Origin: Cyanobacteriota bacterium
GTDB lineage: Bacteria > Cyanobacteriota > Cyanobacteriia > PCC-6307 > Cyanobiaceae
Assembly: GCA_027620015.1 (NCBI GenBank)
Contig: JAQCGH010000018.1
Coordinates: 1-35,345, forward strand
Reading direction: 5' to 3'
Length of the DNA stretch: 35,345 nt
The notes under the pieces are model-generated. The model had not been told where the DNA came from. It made no database searches and worked only from the letters and a program-made list of their open reading frames with translations. Positions 35,036 through 35,345 of the stretch are shown one piece after another; position 1 is the first letter of the stretch; every line of letters begins with the position of its first letter. Both the position numbers and the translations under genes were made by a program.

Positions 35036-35108
35036 GGGGGTCTAGCAATCTGGTGAATGCAGCGAACTCATAATTCGCCTTAGCCGAGTTCGATCCTCGG
35101 GACCCCCA
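35036..35108 (+). tRNA. tRNA with anticodon CAT (probably elongator Met)
   Basis: A complete 73-base cloverleaf can be drawn. The acceptor stem is GGGGGTC (35036-35042) with GACCCCC (35101-35107) and discriminator A35108. The anticodon stem GCGAA/TTCGC encloses the loop CTCATAA, anticodon CAT at 35069-35071. The T stem CCGAG/CTCGG is perfect, with loop TTCGATC. The D stem has three good pairs. The CCA end is not encoded. G1-C72 and an anticodon stem without the GGG/CCC run argue against initiator tRNA. Elongator Met is preferred, but tRNA-Ile read by lysidine at CAT cannot be excluded by eye. Confidence 0.93.
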
Positions 35109-35158
35109 TTTTACGTTGGTTCAATTAACTACAGCGGTCTGCTTGCCAAGCAACCCCT

Positions 35159-35345
35159 ATGGTCAGGGCTTCGATGGCTCTCCTGGCGGGGCTTCCTGTG
35201 ATTCAAGTCCTGGCGCTGGCCGTATTGCTGGCTCTGCTGGCTTTTTTTGCCGCTGGGGAATTCGCCCTGATTCGCCTGCGGCCCAGCCGGGTGCAGCAAC
35301 TGCAGGAGGCGGGTGAGCCCGGTGCCCAAGCCGTTGCCAAGCTGC
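35159..35345 (+). CDS. HlyC/CorC (DUF21)-type membrane protein, N-terminal part
   Basis: Only the first 62 codons lie inside the window, and the gene runs off the right end. The reading has a hydrophobic helix VLALAVLLALLAFFAAGEFA followed by LIRLRPSRVQQLQEAG, which matches the start of the DUF21 membrane domain in the CorC/HlyC family of CBS-domain cation transporters. ATGs at 35159 and 35174 are both possible starts. The CBS domains expected further on are not visible. It lies 50 bases after the tRNA on the same strand. Confidence 0.75.
   Translation, partial: MVRASMALLAGLPVIQVLALAVLLALLAFFAAGEFALIRLRPSRVQQLQEAGEPGAQAVAKL

Noticed and set aside
35024-35042. Repeated GGGGTCT near the tRNA as an integration site
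   Set aside because: Integrases normally use the tRNA 3' half, the repeat is only 7 bases, and there is no integrase gene nearby.

Overview
The window is chromosomal DNA of a small unicellular cyanobacterium, most likely a GC-rich picocyanobacterium of the Synechococcus/Cyanobium group. The main support is a conserved photosystem II block (rubA, ycf48, psbE, psbF, psbL, psbJ) next to divergent ndhC-ndhK-ndhJ, together with chlD, a carotenoid oxygenase, two photolyase-type loci and very tight gene packing. I see no insertion sequence, integrase, CRISPR array, rRNA or phage gene. One tRNA gene (anticodon CAT) lies near the right end. The window is cut inside galE on the left and inside a HlyC/CorC-type membrane protein gene on the right.

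Layout. 1-2966: nucleotide sugars (galE, divergent from ugd-uxs, giving UDP-glucose to UDP-glucuronate to UDP-xylose). 3027-6628: hisS, lpxI, hisB and fabI. 6631-11743: a DNA-repair/photoreceptor area with a FAD-domain-only photolyase homologue, a separate photolyase-like alpha/beta-domain gene, an orphan lipoprotein, a DegT-type aminotransferase, a full-length class I photolyase and a Nudix hydrolase. 11787-14494: folK head-to-head with chlD. 14481-17682: an MCE (MlaD-type) protein with its ABC ATPase, then the YvcK-type protein. 17679-19364: ndhJ, ndhK, ndhC on the minus strand. 19457-21802: rubA-ycf48-psbEFLJ. 21887-29220: a run of overlapping or nearly touching genes for lipid A and inner core assembly (DUF374-type acyltransferase, waaA/kdtA, lpxK, lpxB, MsbA-type flippase) ending in a carotenoid oxygenase. 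29221-35345: rdgB, phosphohexomutase, a TM0106-type RecB-like protein, ygfZ, pyrE, an unknown exported protein, the tRNA and the partial HlyC/CorC protein.

How the genes work together. LpxI, the acyltransferase, LpxK, LpxB, WaaA and the flippase supply most steps from UDP-diacylglucosamine to an exported, Kdo-bearing lipid A, and galE/ugd/uxs supply sugars for surface polysaccharide. FabI makes acyl chains for both. NdhC/K/J, RubA, Ycf48 and PsbE/F/L/J serve photosynthetic electron transport and photosystem assembly.

Most notable points. (1) A split photolyase: the FAD domain carries four cysteines spaced like the iron-sulfur ligands of FeS-type bacterial photolyases, and a detached antenna-like domain is encoded just downstream, in the reverse of the usual domain order. 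(2) A full Kdo-lipid A segment whose G+C content falls sharply in the msbA-type gene. (3) All seven convergent gene pairs overlap, abut or are separated by at most 4 bases, and three share or abut their stops in a palindrome.
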